Assembly (NCBI RefSeq): GCF_030269925.1
Contig: NC_085125.1
Span: forward strand, 14,136,117 to 14,200,116
Reading direction: 5' to 3'
DNA length: 64,000 nt
DNA from: Bombyx mori
Taxonomy: Eukaryota > Arthropoda > Insecta > Lepidoptera > Bombycidae
Shown here one piece after another: positions 10,336-22,561 of the stretch. Made by a program: the position numbers and the translations under genes. Every line of letters begins with the position of its first letter. Position 1 is the first letter of the stretch. Under the pieces are notes generated by a model. That model was given only the letters and a program-made list of their open reading frames with translations, was not told the origin of the DNA and did not search any database.

Positions 10336-12912
10336 TGATTCTTAAGTATTGCTTGAATGAGCATGAATATTACAAACAAAGCTTACAAGCATTTACCGCT
10401 CGCAAAAACCTTACGGAGTACTATCCTCTGTCGTCCCAACAAGGTAAATTATTGCGTAAATTTGGGGTATCTTTTCCCTTATTATTTACGACAACCATTT
10501 CATCCCAATGCCTAAATCATAGCTCCCTTTCGGCTTTTCCTCGTCTAGTTGTATTTGCTAATCTTTTTGAAGGTTTTTCTTAAAATATTTACTGGAAGAC
10601 TTGTTAAACTAGGATTATCCGGCGCATTGATAGATTAGCAGTAAGTGGGCAAAATATTTTTTCTGATTATCAGATTTATCCTTCCCAGCTACATTTAAAA
10701 CGAAAACCGATAAAAAAAATTTTGTTCCACTAGTACCACTACCTGGTTACGTATTGGTCTAGGTCCTCAATAGACTCTACCATTAAAATAGCCAAAGCTA
10801 TACGCGCATTCCATACCAAAGCAAACAACATGTCAACATGACAAAATGCAACATAAAAATCTTTATGGTGACCTATCTATAATTTAATGTAATTTTTGTA
10901 TGAATGATTGATGACTTAGGTCTTAGCCTTAGGGCTACAGTATGCTGAGGTGTGATCTGATGATCTCCAACCACCGCTAGGAGGAAACGACTGAAGAAAT
11001 CACTATAGGTATTCGATAGTATCTATACTAATAGATTGCAGAAAAGCCGTCAAGGAAATTAGCTTGTGTTTCATTAAATATCTTAGCAGGATACAATATT
11101 GGGAATAAGGCAACAGTTGAAACTAGGGACTTGCCGAAAATAACAAAACAAATAAAGGTAGCAGGTCGAACTTCTAATGAGTCAAACTTATGACGCATTT
11201 GAGAGCGCTCTATCAAAAAAATGTACTAGAATAGACTTATTATAGTTAGTTAACTGGGATTTTCATAAATATGAACTAGATGTGAGCCTATTTCTACGTA
11301 AGGCAATCATGCGTATCGCTGTCAAGAATGGAGCAGTTCATAGGCACGTGCGCTGAAAATCTCTCGGCCAGTAAAGAAGACTAAATATGGCCTGCCGTGT
11401 GGTCGTCTTCTATAAGGTCCTGCGAGCTTACTGTTTTGCTCAACCCAAAAGTTTCTATTTGTTTGCGCTTCGAACTCAAATAAATCGGAAGTCCGAACTT
11501 TAAGCGTCCGGTTATCTGGTCGAGTCGTTGGACACACACCTTTTCGGCGTAATATCCCAGCAGATGTCCTAATTAAGGGGACGAGGCATGGGCGGGAGCG
11601 GGCTATATTGCGACCTTTCAATAATGAACACAGGGGGAAAAGCTTAAGGGCGTGATGTGAGGGACGAGCGAAAGCGATTTTTGGTATTGTGTCTTAAATT
11701 TGTTGAAAAATTATCCAGCCGAATCTTGGATTTGAACCCAAAAGCCTTTGAATGAAGCCATTGAAAACCGTGTTCGGCTTTTGCAGATCGTGTGCTATGT
11801 TCAACTGATGAAATAGGTTGTAATATGTTTAAATAGCAGAAAGGTTAAAAGATTTGAAAAGACCAAGCTGGCTACAAATGCTACGAACAAAGCCTACAAA
11901 CTTAACAATGTGATTTTGATCGCAACATACGTTGTGAAGAGGTAAAAACACAGGTAAGATAACTTAACTATGCCTCTGAAATTGCCGCGTCAGTTTTATA
12001 CCATGGTATTGGGGGGTGAAGTATTCATGCCCCCCAGTATGTTCGTTGTTGCGGCCATTATGTAAACACAGTTTTTTTTGTTGGCTCCGAAAGTAGACGA
12101 GTATATAACTACCCTAATGGTGACTTATCACAGTCACTTGTGAACATAAGCACAACCAAGTCGCTGCCTATTGGTTAGGGCTCTATTTAAATGTCGCTTG
12201 TAGGAGGAGGAGGAGATTCCAGAGCCAAATGCTGTCTTGTAGAAACGGTCTCCTAAAACTCTGACACTCACTCTTGATAAGCACAGTTATTCCATGAAAA
12301 TAGAATGAATAAATTCTGGTTTGGTCACAAGTGTTGTAATGATATAAAAAGTGATCTCAAGCAATTCCCTGTTGAACATATTGTTTAAAACATAGAGAGA
12401 ACCGAAGCTCACATACGATCAGGACTCTCCACAATCCTAACGATCCTCTTCTATATGAAGTTGAATAGAAGTAGGAGACTCCAGACAGGCAGTTATGTGA
12501 TATCTGTGAATTGTAATAACCGACACGAAAATGAACCTGACCTACCTCCATCACACAAGCTACTAAAATGTTAAGTAACTAATATCCCCAAACCGCCTCT
12601 ATCTATGGCTTAGCCACCAATCTTAGGGATAAAGGAAAATATTTGTCAATGAAATCCTGAGCTCCTTTGTAATTGCGACACGGCAACCGACTGAAGAGAT
12701 ACGCGTTGTGTGTTTGTACAAAAACGATTTCATCTAAATGTAATGCCGATGTGCTATGGTTTGTTTGCTTTTATCTTGCCACTTGTTTCATCCTTTTTTT
12801 TTCGCGAATCATACGAGTTTACTGTCGCATTGTTTGTTTTGTGACCTCGCTTAGTGCGCTAGGTGAATCGACACATTTGAATGGCGAATATAACGGGTGG
12901 AATATTATAATA
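10336..12912. other. Unassigned region, 2.6 kb
   Basis: No repeat family recognised. A 99-codon frame on the minus strand (11322-11621) opens with TTG, not ATG, and has no motif I know. A GGGGGG/CCCCCC inverted repeat lies near 12010-12037. It may be host intergenic sequence. Confidence 0.45.
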
Positions 12913-13256
12913 TCAAGTCGTCGTAGCCGCGGAATAAGATAGTCCGGAGTATTCGTATCTAGATATGCACCGGTGTTCGAATCCCGCAGGCAAGTACCAA
13001 TTTTTGTAATGAAATACGTACTTAAGAAATGTTTACGATTGATTTCCACAGTGAAGGAATAGCATCGTGTAATGAAAACTAAACCTGCAAAATTATAATA
13101 TGCGTAATTACTGCTGGTAGGACCTCTTGTGAGTCCGCACGAGTAGGTACCACCGCCCTGCCTATTTTTGCTGTAAAGCAGTAATGCGTTTCGGTTTGAA
13201 GGGTGGGGCAGCCGTTGTACTGTAAAAACTGAGACCTTTGAACTTATATCTCAAAG
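12913..13256 (+). repeat. BMC1-tailed SINE with tRNA-like head
   Basis: The head carries an eroded A-box region and a good B box (gttcgaatcccgcagg) near 12975. The body leads into the tail at actgctggtagg. The tail is cut at atctcaaagg, where it joins a minus-strand copy. Confidence 0.7.
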
Positions 13257-13428
13257 GTACATCTACAACGTAAATTACCCACCCACCTTGAAATATGAGT
13301 GCTAAGGTCTCAATATAGTTACAACGGCTGCCCCGCCCTTCAAACCGAAACGCATTACTGCTTGAAATAGGCAAGGCGTAGGTGGTACCTACTCGTGCGG
13401 ACTCACAAGAGGTCCTACTACCAGTAAA
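13257..13428 (-). repeat. BMC1-like unit fused tail to tail with the previous one
   Basis: Minus-strand sequence from acatctacaacgtaaa to ctactaccagtaaa, lacking its terminal about 70 bp. With 13112-13256 it forms an inverted repeat of about 145-bp arms with almost no spacer. Confidence 0.7.
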
Positions 13429-13735
13429 GTGTGTCTTGGACGTTTCATAAAATAAATTAAATTCAATTCATTTGATGTTTGACTTTTAAGATAATTTAAA
13501 ACATGGTTAATGTGCAGTATACCCCAAGGACCCGTGTTTGGACTAAAAGCTTTTGGTCATCAGGAAACGCGTTACAAACCAAACATCCGAATAACATACA
13601 GATATTAGTACCGTTATCATAATTAACGAAGCTTCAGCTAAAAGGCCATGTTTAATGAAGCTGTTAGACACAGCATTAGAGTTCAGCTATGAATAGCTAA
13701 AGCAAACATTCACGAACGATCTAATTGATAAATGA
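13429..13735. other. Unassigned spacer
   Basis: Just over 300 bp of AT-rich sequence, nothing recognised. Confidence 0.45.
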
Positions 13736-13848
13736 AATGTGTAATAAAGCATAGGTTAGAACTTAAATCTCTGCTGTGAAGTTATTGAATGTGTAATAAA
13801 GCCTAGATTAGAACTTAAGCCTTGCTTGAACTTGCTGTGAAGTCATCG
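13736..13848. repeat. Imperfect tandem repeat, two units
   Basis: Unit 1 begins aatgtgtaataaagcatagg and ends gctgtgaagttattg; unit 2 begins aatgtgtaataaagcctaga and ends gctgtgaagtcatcg, with a few bases inserted in the second. Confidence 0.6.
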
Positions 13849-13904
13849 TGCCTTCTATTTTCTTTACTTTAAAGACTAGACTTGGTTTTTCTGTTTATAC
13901 CTTA

Positions 13905-14655
13905 AGTCAGGTTAGGTATTGTCCTCCAGCCCCTATGAGGAGGCAGTCTCCTCCCGGTTATGGTCACAGGGCGACCTAAGGGGGTTGAGGCTGCTTCGCA
14001 CGCTACCATCGCTCTAGCACGCTGGCACCAGGAGGACGGGACGGCGCGTCGGCGGCTGCGACCTGCGATGCGGTCCGCATTTTCGTCGTCGCTGTCGTCG
14101 CCGAACATACTGGGAAAGAGCAACTCGGTCGGCGGTGTATCGCGTTCCGACCCGGCGGCAGGCTGGTTCTAGCCCAGCGGGGTATCCCGGAACACCAGCG
14201 GCATCGCCCGGGCGGCCTGGTAGAGCCGTCGTACCGCGGAGACTGACGTCGTTGGTCGTCGACTATCGCCTCGACGATCCGTCGGTCGGGCGTCCTCGGG
14301 GAGGCGCCGCTTTTCTGGTTTTAGTGTTGACCGCGGGAACCCCCCTACTCTGACTGGATTTTGACCCGGACGAAGATCGGACGTCGGGTGTAAGAGTGCA
14401 GGGGAGTCGTTTAGTGGGTGGGCCCTAAAATTCCTTGGGCCCGCGGTCTGCTCCCAACACCTTGCAGATCGTCAAGTACCACATACCCCGCGCGCGCGAG
14501 GTTCGGACCCAGCCCGAAAAAAAAAATTGGTGTTGTCGCAGCAAGGGTGGCTCCTAATCCTTGGCAAGGTGTATGAAGCTAGAGTGTCAGGATAAAAGGA
14601 CTGTCGGATCCTGTGCCCGAGTGGATCATGATATCGGACCCGTCTTAAAGCCATA
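13905..14655 (+). repeat. GC-rich block, possible R1-type LINE 3' region
   Basis: Sharply more GC-rich than its surroundings, with clustered CG dinucleotides (for example cgcgcgcgcgagg near 14488). Stop codons occur in all frames I read, so it is not an intact gene. The gggccctaaaattccttggg stretch reminds me of 3' regions of R1-clade elements. That is inference, and an alternative is another GC-rich transposon or rDNA-linked sequence. No open frame in it is annotated as coding. Confidence 0.4.
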
Positions 14656-14692
14656 TTATATTAAATACTAACTCACTAAAACGAACATCGAC

Positions 14693-14860
14693 CAGACCCG
14701 GCACCGGCCGCATCCGCTTCCCATCCAAGCCCGATCGATACGCCTTCGGTCCTCAGAGCCAATCCTTATTCTGAAGTTTCCTACGGATCTAATTTGCCGA
14801 CTTCCCTTACCTACATTATTCTATCGACTAGAGGCTCTTCACCTTGGAGACCTGCTGCGG
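14693..14860 (-). pseudogene. Degenerate 28S rRNA fragment, antisense
   Basis: Minus-strand sequence matches the conserved large-subunit rRNA stretch containing ccgcagcaggtctccaaggt, atgtaggtaagggaagtcgg, caaattagatccgta and attggctctgagg, in the correct order. A few inserted and substituted bases (around 14769-14782) mark it as non-functional. It lies directly after the GC-rich block. Recognition of the conserved core is firm; the outer part 14693-14750 is less certain. Confidence 0.75.
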
Positions 14861-14894
14861 CACAGTTTTAGTGGAATCACACAAGCGGCAGTAT

Positions 14895-15316
14895 CGTTTT
14901 TTTTTTACTTATGTGGTCGGACGAGCTCACGGCCCACCTGGTGTTAAGTGGTTATACCTATGACGTAGATGCCGCCACCTACCTCGAGACATAAGTTCTA
15001 AATCTCAGTTTTAACAGCACAACGGCTGCCCTACCCTTCAAACCGAAACGCATTACTGCTTCACGGTAAAAACAAGCAGGGTGGTGGTACCGACCCGTGC
15101 GGACTCAAGATGTCCCACCACCAGTAATTACGCAAATTATAATTTTACGGGTTTGATTTTTATTACACGATGTTATTCCTTTACCGTGGAAGTCAATCGT
15201 GATAAATTGTTGTATTTCATTAGAAAAATTGGTACTGGCCTGCGGGATTCGAACACCGATCAATCGCTTGATACGATTGCACTGGACGTCTTATACTTTA
15301 GGCCAGGACTTCAAAA
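14895..15316 (-). repeat. BMC1-tailed SINE, full length, diverged
   Basis: Tail, body and tRNA-like head (B-box tgttcgaatcccgcagg at about 15240-15256) are all present on the minus strand. It has small deletions, for example in the ggactcaagatg block, and many substitutions, so it is an older copy. Confidence 0.7.
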
Positions 15317-15529
15317 AATGTAATCTAATGTTTATGGTCAAGTACTAACTCACCGGTCACGATTCAGATGTGTGAGTATAAGGCGAATCACCTTAATCTC
15401 TCGAAGAACATATTACATATCTTAGACCGTGGCCAAGTGAATCTACAATTGATTATCTCGAAATTAAATGAAACTAATGAGACAAACACCAGATTCAAAT
15501 ACATGACACACATAGAAACGCATCCGTTG

Positions 15530-15857
15530 GCTAGTACAAATTTTTCTAATGAAATACGTACTTAACAAATGTTCACGATTGATTTCCACGGTGAAGGAAT
15601 AACATCGGGTAATAAAAATCAAACCCGAAAAATTATAATTTGCGTAATTACTGGTGGTAGGACCTCTTGTGAGTCCGCAATGTGCCTATTTCTGCCGTGA
15701 AGCAGTAATGCGTTTCGGTTTGAAGGGTGGGGCAGCCGTTGTAACTATACTTGAGACCTTAGAACTTATATTTCGTTCGTAGATGTCTATGGGCTCCAGT
15801 AACCACTTAACACCAGGTGGGCTATGAGCTAGTCCACCTATCTAAGCAATAAAAAAT
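15530..15857 (+). repeat. BMC1-tailed SINE lacking its head
   Basis: Starts in the body at tacaaatttttctaatg and reaches ctatctaagcaataaaa. It has two internal deletions, after gagtccgcaa and after cttatattt. Confidence 0.7.
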
Positions 15858-16083
15858 TATACTAGGTTGTACTTGAACAAAATATACTTTACAATGCCTG
15901 CCCGAGAAAATTTATTATTTAAAATGGAATTGAATAAGTTCTCAGTAAAGTTTCAAGGGCAATGAACGCCGTGAATTTCTTTGAAAGCGAATATTTACGA
16001 GCTCAAAATTAACGGTTGATTCATGAACTGGAATTGCTGAATATTTTAAGTACAAATTATTGTTTAGAATGCCAAATTGGTGC

Positions 16084-16198
16084 TTGTTACTGTAGATAGG
16101 GCTTTTCAAGCTGCATGGGTATGTACCACCCGCCTATTTTAGCGTTTGTGTTTCAAGGTGAATGGCAGCATTTACGTCCTAAGTCATAAAAAATAAAA
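16084..16198 (+). repeat. Highly diverged BMC1-like relic
   Basis: Only gtaccacccgcctatttt, tttcaaggtgaatggcagca and the terminal ctaagtcataaaaa remain recognisable, with the middle deleted. Confidence 0.4.
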
Positions 16199-16347
16199 CA
16201 ATCTTTACAAAAATTTCGACGACTGGTCTGGTATGTTTTGGATGGAATATGTTTGAATTCATAGTTTGAAATTGGTGGTTCAATTAAAGCACTCGCAAGA
16301 AAAAGGAGTCAGTCGAGAGCAAAGGGTAAGATTTTTGTCAGCTTACA

Positions 16348-16790
16348 ATTCAAGTCGTCGGGGCCTAAGAGATAATACGTCCGGTGCATTCGTGTTGAGC
16401 GATGCACCTGTGTTCGAATCCCAGGCGGGTACCAATTTTTCTAATGAATTACGTACTCAACCAATGCTCACGATTGACGTCCACGGTGAAGGAATAACAT
16501 CGTGTATTAAAAGTGAAACGCGCAAAATTTTAATTTGCGTAATTACTGGTGGTAGGCCCTCTTGTGAGTCCGCACGGGTAGGTACCATCGCCCTGCCTAT
16601 TTCTGCCGTGAAGCAGTAATGCGTTTCGGTTTGAAGGGTGGGGCAACCGTTGCAACTACACTGAGATCTTAGAACTTATATCTCAAGGTGGGTGGCGCAT
16701 TTACGTTGTAGATGTCCATGGGCTCCAGTAACCACTTAACGCCAGGTGGGCTGTGAGCTCGTCCACCCATCTAAGCAATAAAAAAAAAAG
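16348..16790 (+). repeat. BMC1-tailed SINE, full length
   Basis: The head shows gtcggggcctaagagataat (A-box position) and gtgttcgaatccc (B box), followed by body, tail and A-run. It is the best plus-strand example of the complete head-body-tail arrangement, about 440 bp. Confidence 0.75.
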
Positions 16791-17327
16791 ATGCGTCGGT
16801 CAGTATTCTAAGAGGAGGTAGTTTGTGAGCAACGTTTTGATATGAATATTTCTAAAAGACCGTTTTCGTTTTTTAAAAACAATCATGTGAGCTTTCAAGG
16901 CATCTTAGCGCCATTACAAAGTACCAATGGAGATATTCACATCAAATATAGTATTATTAACAGAACCACAGAATTTTTTGAACAAAAAATCGACTGTGGC
17001 ACAGCAAAATATCCAGTAATGACAGGGCGGGGAGCCTTGATTGAGAAATGGTAGCCATCTCAATCCCCCACCCTGGACAGAAGGTTTCATCAAACATTTC
17101 TTTATTTTTTCATTTTCCACGGCAGCTGACAAATCGTGGGCTTGATTCCCAATCTCTTTTTTTTCCGTTTTATATTGAACGGGAAATTATGTTGTGATTT
17201 TTTTTCATAAAAATACCTCTGAGCTCTTTATTTTTAATAAAAATCTATCTCGTGTAGTAGTTGTTTGTAGAGTTTCAATAAAGTTGTAATAATTGGTTAA
17301 ACGAAACATCCAGGATTCTATTTTATC
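16791..17327. other. Unassigned spacer
   Basis: Holds an ATG-initiated frame of 70 codons at 16842-17054 that I do not recognise and do not call a gene. Confidence 0.45.
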
Positions 17328-17593
17328 TAGGATTTTAGAGTTTTTCAGTCACGTTGCGAGGAAAAAGGGTGAGAATCTCGAAAGACTTCTCATCACCGGC
17401 AAAGTGGAAGGGAAGAGGCCTAGGGGGCGTAGTCCCATGCGCTGGTCCGATAAGATTAAGACGACTTTGGACTCCAGCATCAATGTCGCTATCCACTGCG
17501 CGGAAGATAGGAGGGAATGGAGGAACATAGTTCAAACAAAAGTGCTCCGTAAAGGTCACGACCCTCAGAACTGAGGAATACGACGCACAGAGG
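17328..17593 (+). pseudogene. RTE 3'-end insertion, same subfamily as 6347-9264
   Basis: Encodes the last about 81 residues of the RTE protein in frame (from RILEFFSHVARKKGENLE to KGHDPQN, stop) followed by the same about 20-bp 3' UTR. It is severely 5' truncated but otherwise undamaged. Protein differences from the long copy are few, so the two copies are close relatives. Confidence 0.8.
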
Positions 17594-18217
17594 AGTATTC
17601 TCCAAGGTTTCCGAGTCGAATACATGATTAATCACTTTTGCGGTTTAAACTTCAGTTGGTTCTGGGATTATGAAATTTCATACGATTTGCAAATTTTGTG
17701 ACGAGACGACTAAACGGCTTAAGGTTCTTTAATTAAAGTTAAACCGAATTTTACTGAATTGATCGCATCTTTTAAATAAAGATAAAAAAGCCGATCACCT
17801 AGGATTAAAATGTACTCATAATACTGACTATTATCCGATTTGACAATGCTTCGTATGCATATGTTTGTGAAACAACTCATTGTTGAAGGCATGTGTTATT
17901 TAGATTCCCGGTATCAGATCTACACTCACGTAATTTTCCGATATTCCGTTCAGCTCTAGAATATTGTACGGTGCTTTTTAAAAGAATAATTTGGTAAAGC
18001 ACTTGCTAAATTCTTCCTTGAACAGGGTTACAAAAGGCTGTAACTATATTCGAGTTTCGAGTTAGGGATCCCATATTTTTTTTCAATCAATGTCCAAGTT
18101 ATTTGAACGAACTGACAGTCCACCTTGAAGTGGTTATGAGATCATGAGACGGATCATAAAGATCGAAATTGAATCCCGCCACATCGAGATGTAAAATTCC
18201 GAGTCATAGTGGTCCTA
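17594..18217. other. Unassigned spacer
   Basis: No repeat or gene recognised. Confidence 0.45.
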
Positions 18218-18325
18218 TAGACACTGCCCACTGAGTTACTTGCCGGGTCTTGTCGGGGGTCGCAATTCCAACTCGGTGATAGATTCTGTACTGCTTTTGT
18301 AAGGACTAGTATTGGCAAGTTCCGT
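18218..18325 (-). repeat. Highly diverged Bm1-like fragment
   Basis: On the plus strand reads gcccactgagttacttgccg then gtgatagattctgtactgct, matching the reverse complement of the Bm1 middle with roughly one change every few bases. Confidence 0.45.
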
Positions 18326-19082
18326 GAACTGATCTATCCGTCCCTGCGTAGTTGTAATAGCCCCTTAGACTACCAACGATTAAGTATTTCCCTATATATA
18401 TATATAAAGATAGGCTATATAAGCCATCTTCGAGCGCACGAGCGCCAAATCGACGGATAGGAGTCAAAGTGGTCGCCATGGCCGAAATCGGTCGGATGAA
18501 TGAATCATCATCATTTCCCTACTTAAGCTAAGATAGTGTTGTCTACGCACACCTTAGATAAGTAGTACACATAACAAATTTTTACCAGACAGATTTCATC
18601 CTGTCCACAAAACCATGCTTTTATAACCGTGGCAACCATATTTTAAGACCTCAACAGCAAGTACAGAAGACTTCGTAATAACTGTCTCCAAAGTACACAC
18701 CAATTTACAACCTCAAACATTAACTAGGCAAAGTCTACAGGGTACATCCAATATATATTATTCATAACTCCGAAACGGGGTAAGTGATTCGTCCGAGAAT
18801 TGCACAAAGTGAATTTATAATTAACCCCTTAAAAGAGAGACTGAGTGAGCCTTTTGTGAAGCGAGACTCCTCCAAGTATTTGATAGGTCAATTAATTTAT
18901 ATAAAGACCGGTTTTGTCTCCATTAAATAGAGACGATAGGAAATGTAAACGATTTTTGGTTGTCGTTTGTTCGGATGCTTAATTAGGGAGGGGTTTTTTG
19001 GTGATGACTCTTTATAGATGAGTGAAGGAATCTGTGGATCCGGTGGACTATATCGATGGTAATTTGGTTCTCAAAAACGGAC
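18326..19082. other. Unassigned spacer
   Basis: Contains a short (TA) run near 18392-18407. No repeat family recognised. Confidence 0.45.
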
Positions 19083-19441
19083 TTTTTTTTTTCTTCTTTT
19101 TTATTGCCCTTGTAGGCAGACGAGCATACGGCCCACCTGATGGTGAGTGGTTACCGTCGCCCATGGACTTCAGCAATGCCAGGGGCAGAGCCAAGCCGCT
19201 GCCTACCGCTTAATACTCTCCACAAGCCTCGTTTGAAGAAGGACATGTCATAGCGCTCAGGAAACACCGTGGAGGGGAGCTCATTCCATAGCCGGATGGT
19301 ACGTGGCAAAAAAGATCTCTGGAAACGCACTGTGGATGACCGCAGTGGCTCCAGGTAGTATGGATGAACTCTACTCCGGTGGCGGGCGGTGCGATGGTAA
19401 TAACGAGATGCCGGTATCATCTCGAACAATTCCTCAGACTG
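19083..19441 (-). pseudogene. CR1/Jockey-type LINE 3' end
   Basis: Minus-strand frame encodes the C-terminal signature RFQRSFLPRTIRLWNELPS followed by FKRGLWRVL, then the 3' end marked by the poly-T at 19081. The block gcagacgagcatacggccca defines this family in the window. Clade level (CR1 versus Jockey) is inference. Confidence 0.7.
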
Positions 19442-19567
19442 TAAACTAACAGAAAAAAGAATAATTTAACACTAAATTTTCGCCACAATGAAATGGATAT
19501 TGTTAGCAGGGTTCCAACAATTAGTACTTGTGAAGCTTAAGTTAAAAATTACTTTCATGCAAGCAAA

Positions 19568-20013
19568 TTTTTTTTTATTACTTAGATGGGTGGACGAGCT
19601 CACAGCCCACCTGGTGTTAAGTGGTTACTGGAGCCCATAGACATCTACGACGTAAATGCCACACACCCACCTTGAGATATAAGTTCTAAGGTCTCAAGTA
19701 TAGTTTCAACGGCTGCCCCACCCTTCAAACCGAAACGCATTACTGCTTCACGGCAGAAATAGACGGGGCGGTAGTACCTACCCGTGCGGACTCACAAGAG
19801 GTCCTACCACCAGTAATTACGCAAATTATAATTTTTGCGGGTTTGATTTTTATTACACGATGTTATCCCTTCACCGTGGAAGTCAATCGTGAACATTTGT
19901 TGAGTACGTATTTCATTAGAAAAATTGGTACCCGCCTGAGATTCGAACAACGGTGCATCGCTCAACACGAATGCACCGGACGTCTTATCTGTCAGGCCAC
20001 GACGACTTCAAAA
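19568..20013 (-). repeat. BMC1-tailed SINE, outer-left copy of duplication A
   Basis: Full-length minus-strand copy. It differs from the 22122 copy in the tail (for example ctacgacgtaaatgccacac) but shares its last part, from attcgaacaacgg onward, including ttatctgtcaggcc. It is one of the two parental copies of the duplication. Confidence 0.75.
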
Positions 20014-22541
20014 TAACTCCAATAAGCAAATAAAATAACTCCCATCGAATTTACAAATGAAACGGAACTTGAGTTGGTACGCGCACCTTTATGGTAAAAT
20101 ACTGTCTGAAATAAGCGTCTGTGATTATGGACACTTTAAATATTTACCAACACTGACGTTAATAATTCCCTAAATGATTAGCGTACCAAAACCAGCGTAA
20201 CAATTCTGCTCTAAAACTGGACAAGTGCGATTGAAACTCGCGGCCCACTACTCCTTGTGCAAACAGGGGTTTATCGTGTGCAATTCTTCTGTAACGATAC
20301 TATTATTGATAAAATATTGCACATGTGTGCCTGTGTCGGTCACAGGAAAAGAGTCTTAATTTTCAATAAGTAATAGCTTCGTTGTCTCTCTGGAAAGGAA
20401 GTGGACGTGTTTTTTCCTCCAATCTTGTCAGTTTTTCCGATATTTATGGACTTTTGAAAATATGAGACGGTTAATGACCTAAACGTTACTTAGTAATTAG
20501 TAAAATAAAAATAAAAAAACACAGTAATTGACTTTCTCGAGATACGTTTGATTTTGTTTACCTGAATCCACAGTTTCTTAGTGAATTCAGAATAGCTGCT
20601 CTCCTTGGGTATTCTCTTTTTGCTTATTAAAAAGACCAAAGTAATTTTGTAGCTTGTAAATAATATTTTTCATAAAATTTCAACTACATATCAAATCCTG
20701 AACAGCAACCTCAGGCTTCTAAATCATAAAAATGACATTTTTTATGCGTTAACCATACAATTATATTAATTTCAGACTTTTGCCTTTATCTGTACTACAT
20801 ATAAGAGCTTGCCTTTTGCCAAATTATGATAATATCGGTCATCGGGTCCTATGAGTGTTTATGAGTGATAATTGATATTTGATTTCCTTTCAACGTAGTA
20901 TTTGGTACTAATATCAACTAGATACATATTCGAGACCCAGACGAACAACAAAGTGTTACATGATCCTATTTTTCTTTTTGAGAACTGGAACCCTAAAAGC
21001 TCAACAACATGTTACAATCAGGATAACTCTTCATACATACGAATAGAGGAATTAAAAAAAACGTGCATATTTGTACGGTTATATAAATAGCCATTTCCCA
21101 GTTATATCTACACTAGATTTATTTATTATTAAAAAAAAAACAGAAAATCAGTAATGGTACCATTTCACTAATTATTTTCGTGACTTATCCATACGAGACA
21201 ACCAGAGTTGTCTGTTGCGTTATGCAGACTCTCGATCCTAAAATTGTTAGTCCAATCCAATTGCATCACAGATACATATTTGGCGGAACCCTATCTATCA
21301 AGTACAAGGAAATAGGATGACCACGAATTCATTAAATCATTACACGCTGAAGAAACCGTCATTGTGGTAGCTACCCTACTAAGTCTATTTTGCTAAGCAC
21401 AATTTGGCGACAACATTAGCGGGGACAAACAGACGCACCATACTACAAAACATCCCAAAATGAATGGTGTTCCGCCAACAGCACTCAAGCCAGCGAAAAC
21501 AAACAGAAACAAAATAATCCCTGTTCGATTCCTTACGCATCGTGATAGGGTAAACACCGCATTTCGGTACAATAGCGCCCACTACCAATCTCGTACACAC
21601 ACATCTCACAGCCAGTTCTATTGCTACACAAATAAACATTTACACCTAGATGTTTCGACACATTTCTCAGCGTCGTCAATTCTGAGTCTTGTGTCAATAT
21701 TTGGTGTGCTCACCTCGCGTCTTATCGGTAAACGAAAATGTACTTTATCGGCTAGCAATAAAGGCCTGCTGTATGGTAATTTGAAATTGTTCAATGTTTA
21801 GTGAAATACATAACCGTAACAAATAGTGTTTGCCTCCACGAATTTACACTTTATAAGGGATGAGTGGTCGTGTAGAGGCTCGTGATAATAAATAATATTT
21901 TCAACAAGTATGAGTCTTACACTGTAAGAAATTAGTCTGATTTTACGTTGTATTGTTGTAATGTAACATTATAGTGAACTTTAGATTTTCGAAGGAATTG
22001 TGATTAAGGTTTTGACCGGGTTAAGTATATCCTTTAAAATCTTTTTTATGTTGCAGTAGCCATGAAATACCTATATTAATTTAAGCTGTTGGACAATTAG
22101 ATGTGGACGAGAACACGACTTTTTTTTTTTATTGCTTAGATGGGTGGACGAGCTCACAGCCCACCTGGTGTTAAGTGGTTACTGGAGCCCATAGACATCT
22201 ACAACGTAAATGCGCCACCCACCTTGAGTTATAAGTTCTAAGGTCTCAGTATACTTACAACGGCTACCCCACACTTCAAACCGAAACGCATTACTGCTTC
22301 ACGGCAGAAATAGGCAGGGCGGTGGTACCTACCCGTGCGGACTCACAAGAGGTCCTACCACCAGTGATTACGCAAATTATAATTTTGCGGGTTTGATTTT
22401 TATTACACGATGTTATTCCTTCACCGTGGAAGTCAATCGTGAACATTTGTTAAGTACGTATTTCATTCGAAAAATTGGTACCCACCTGCTGCATTCGAAC
22501 AACGGTGCATCGCTCAACACGAATGCACCGGACGTCTTATC
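19990..22541. repeat. Tandem duplication A, unit 1 (2552 bp)
   Basis: Repeats at 22542-25093 with constant offset 2552. Small open frames at 20902, 21385 and 21460 recur unchanged at +2552. Between the BMC1 copies the unit is about 2.1 kb of AT-rich sequence in which I recognise no gene or other repeat. Breakpoints can lie anywhere in the 49-bp identical block 19941-19989 / 22493-22541 / 25045-25093. Confidence 0.85.
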
Positions 22542-22561
22542 TGTCAGGCCACGACGACTTC
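22122..22561 (-). repeat. Chimeric BMC1-tailed SINE at the junction of duplication A
   Basis: Left part matches the 24674 copy (ctacaacgtaaatgcg, gtatacttacaacggctacc). Right end matches the 19568 copy (cttatctgtcaggcc, not cttatcatttaggcc). This places the crossover in 22493-22541. Confidence 0.8.

Noticed and set aside
11322..11621. 99-codon minus-strand frame as a gene
   Set aside because: It opens with TTG, has no recognised motif and no supporting context.
13902..14353. Overlapping frames in the GC-rich block as genes
   Set aside because: GC-rich sequence lacks stops by chance. No motif, and stops interrupt any long frame.
21460..21801. 113-codon frame present in both duplication A units as a duplicated gene
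   Set aside because: Being unchanged in both units follows from the recent duplication, not selection. Composition and overlap with a minus-strand frame do not support coding.
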